Shown here: one piece after another, positions 22,263 through 22,946 of the stretch
Layout: each line of letters begins with the position of its first letter
How positions within the stretch are numbered: position 1 is the stretch's first letter
Assembly: GCA_021300125.1 (NCBI GenBank)
Contig: JAJTHX010000306.1
Coordinates: forward strand, 1-22,946
Direction of reading: 5' to 3'
Source: Betaproteobacteria bacterium
Lineage (GTDB): Bacteria > Pseudomonadota > Gammaproteobacteria > Burkholderiales > SG8-41
Length of the DNA: 22,946 bases
Notes under the pieces: generated by a model
What the model saw: only the letters and a program-made list of their open reading frames with translations
Databases searched by the model: none
Told to the model about the DNA's origin: nothing
Program-made: the position numbers and the translations under genes

Positions 22263-22894
22263 CACGGATTGTCCGGCGTGTCGAGCCATGCGCCGTCGCG
22301 GCCGAAGGCGGCGAGCAGGCGCTGCCAGCGGCTCTCGACGCTGGCATCGAGGGAGCCGCCGGCGCTTTCCAGCCGGCAGCCGCCGCGGGCAAGCGACGGA
22401 TCCTCGCTGATGATCCAGCCCCCGGCCTTGCACTGCTCCTCCAGGTTTTCGCGCACGATCTTCGCATCCGCGGGATGCAGCGCGACCTGCGCAGGTGCAT
22501 GAGCACGACCTGAGGCCTGAAGGCACTCCCGTACTACCGGAAGTACCAGTTCCGGGCGGAGGCGAAGCGCTTCACCGGCGATACGCCGTGCCAGTGCAAT
22601 TGCTAGGTCGAGCAGCTCGTCTGCGAGATGGGCGTCAATGGCCGACACTTCGCGGTTGGCCGTGGCCAGCAAGGCATTGAGCTGCATGACCTGCATCGCC
22701 GTCGCACGCTGCACATCGGCCTGTGCGGCAGCGACTCCTGCGCGATAGCCGGCCTCGTAGCCTTCACGCTGCGTTACAGCATCAGGCTGTGCATCTTCGA
22801 CGCACGGTTTTTCATCCGTGACGGTATCGAAGGAGTTGAGCTCCCAGCGCTGGTAGGCCGAAAGTTTCTCTCGCGGTATGACTGTGCTGGACAT
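22262..22894 (-). CDS. fliH: Flagellar export ATPase regulator FliH
   Basis: FliH dimer binds FliI and anchors it to FliN and FlhA. 210 residues. The N-terminal YQRWEL with Trp 17 matches the aromatic docking region. GYEAGYRAG (45-53) is the GxxxGxxxG helix repeat typical of FliH. The C-terminal half has [20 protein letters not shown] and a strand/helix part with [20 protein letters not shown] that contacts FliI. AGGGG lies nine bases before the ATG. It begins 17 bases after fliG and overlaps fliI by one base. Confidence 0.95.
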   Translation of the reverse strand: MSSTVIPREKLSAYQRWELNSFDTVTDEKPCVEDAQPDAVTQREGYEAGYRAGVAAAQADVQRATAMQVMQLNALLATANREVSAIDAHLADELLDLAIALARRIAGEALRLRPELVLPVVRECLQASGRAHAPAQVALHPADAKIVRENLEEQCKAGGWIISEDPSLARGGCRLESAGGSLDASVESRWQRLLAAFGRDGAWLDTPDNP

Positions 22895-22911
22895 CGCTGT
22901 TAGCCCCTAGG

Positions 22912-22946
22912 TCAGACAAAAGCTTCGCCGCCGCCGCTGGCCAGCA
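22912..22946 (-). CDS. fliG: Motor switch protein FliG, last residues only (5' part outside window)
   Basis: Only the final 10 codons and stop are in the window, reading LASGGGEAFV before TGA on the minus strand. FliG proteins commonly end in an acidic, Gly-rich tail with a terminal Val, and fliG normally precedes fliH, so the assignment rests on position plus this tail. No functional region can be assessed. Confidence 0.75.
   Translation of the reverse strand, partial: LASGGGEAFV

Noticed and set aside
1..22946. Search for mobile elements, CRISPR arrays, tRNA or rRNA genes
   Set aside because: No transposase or integrase, no regularly spaced repeats and no tRNA- or rRNA-like sequence was seen; nearly all of the window is accounted for by flagellar genes.

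Overview
This window is part of a large flagellar gene locus from a GC-rich, Gram-negative bacterium. L-ring (FlgH) and P-ring (FlgI) genes, a two-domain FlgJ, a FlhF/FlhG/FliA block and a FlgM/FlgN pair beside FlgA point to Proteobacteria. The degenerate P-loop of FlhG and the gene order fit Betaproteobacteria best (for example relatives of Rhodocyclales or Nitrosomonadales), but this is inferred from gene content and I could not test it by searching. Every gene reads as intact flagellar housekeeping DNA. I see no insertion sequence, tRNA, rRNA, CRISPR array or phage gene, and no gene-free stretch longer than 300 bases.

Layout. (1) Positions 1-2035, plus strand: the 3' end of flhF, then flhG and fliA, overlapping or almost touching. 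These set the site and number of flagella and provide the late-gene sigma factor. (2) Positions 2181-3843, minus strand: flgN, flgM and flgA read towards fliA, so sigma-28 and its anti-sigma factor end tail to tail. flgM has its own upstream region with two sigma-28-like promoter elements built on a duplicated block. (3) Positions 4020-14907, plus strand: a tiny leader ORF, then flgB-C-D-E-F-G-H-I-J-K-L in canonical order (rod, hook cap, hook, distal rod, L and P rings, rod cap/muramidase, hook-filament junction proteins), ending in an unrecognised small lipoprotein gene. (4) Positions 14915-22946, minus strand: fliG (3' end only), fliH, I, J, K, L, M, N, O, P, Q and R, in that order of transcription. 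These encode the switch (C ring), the export ATPase complex, hook-length control, the stator-associated FliL and the export gate.

Together the genes cover most of the basal body, hook and export apparatus. flhA, flhB, fliE, fliF, most of fliG, filament (fliC, fliD), motor and chemotaxis genes are not in the window. The least explained items are the lipoprotein at the end of the flg operon, the FlhG ATPase site that lacks its key lysines, the short ORFs that end in ATGA overlaps at flgB and flgJ, the duplicated promoter block of flgM, and the hairpin that holds the stop codons of both convergent genes near 14.9 kb.
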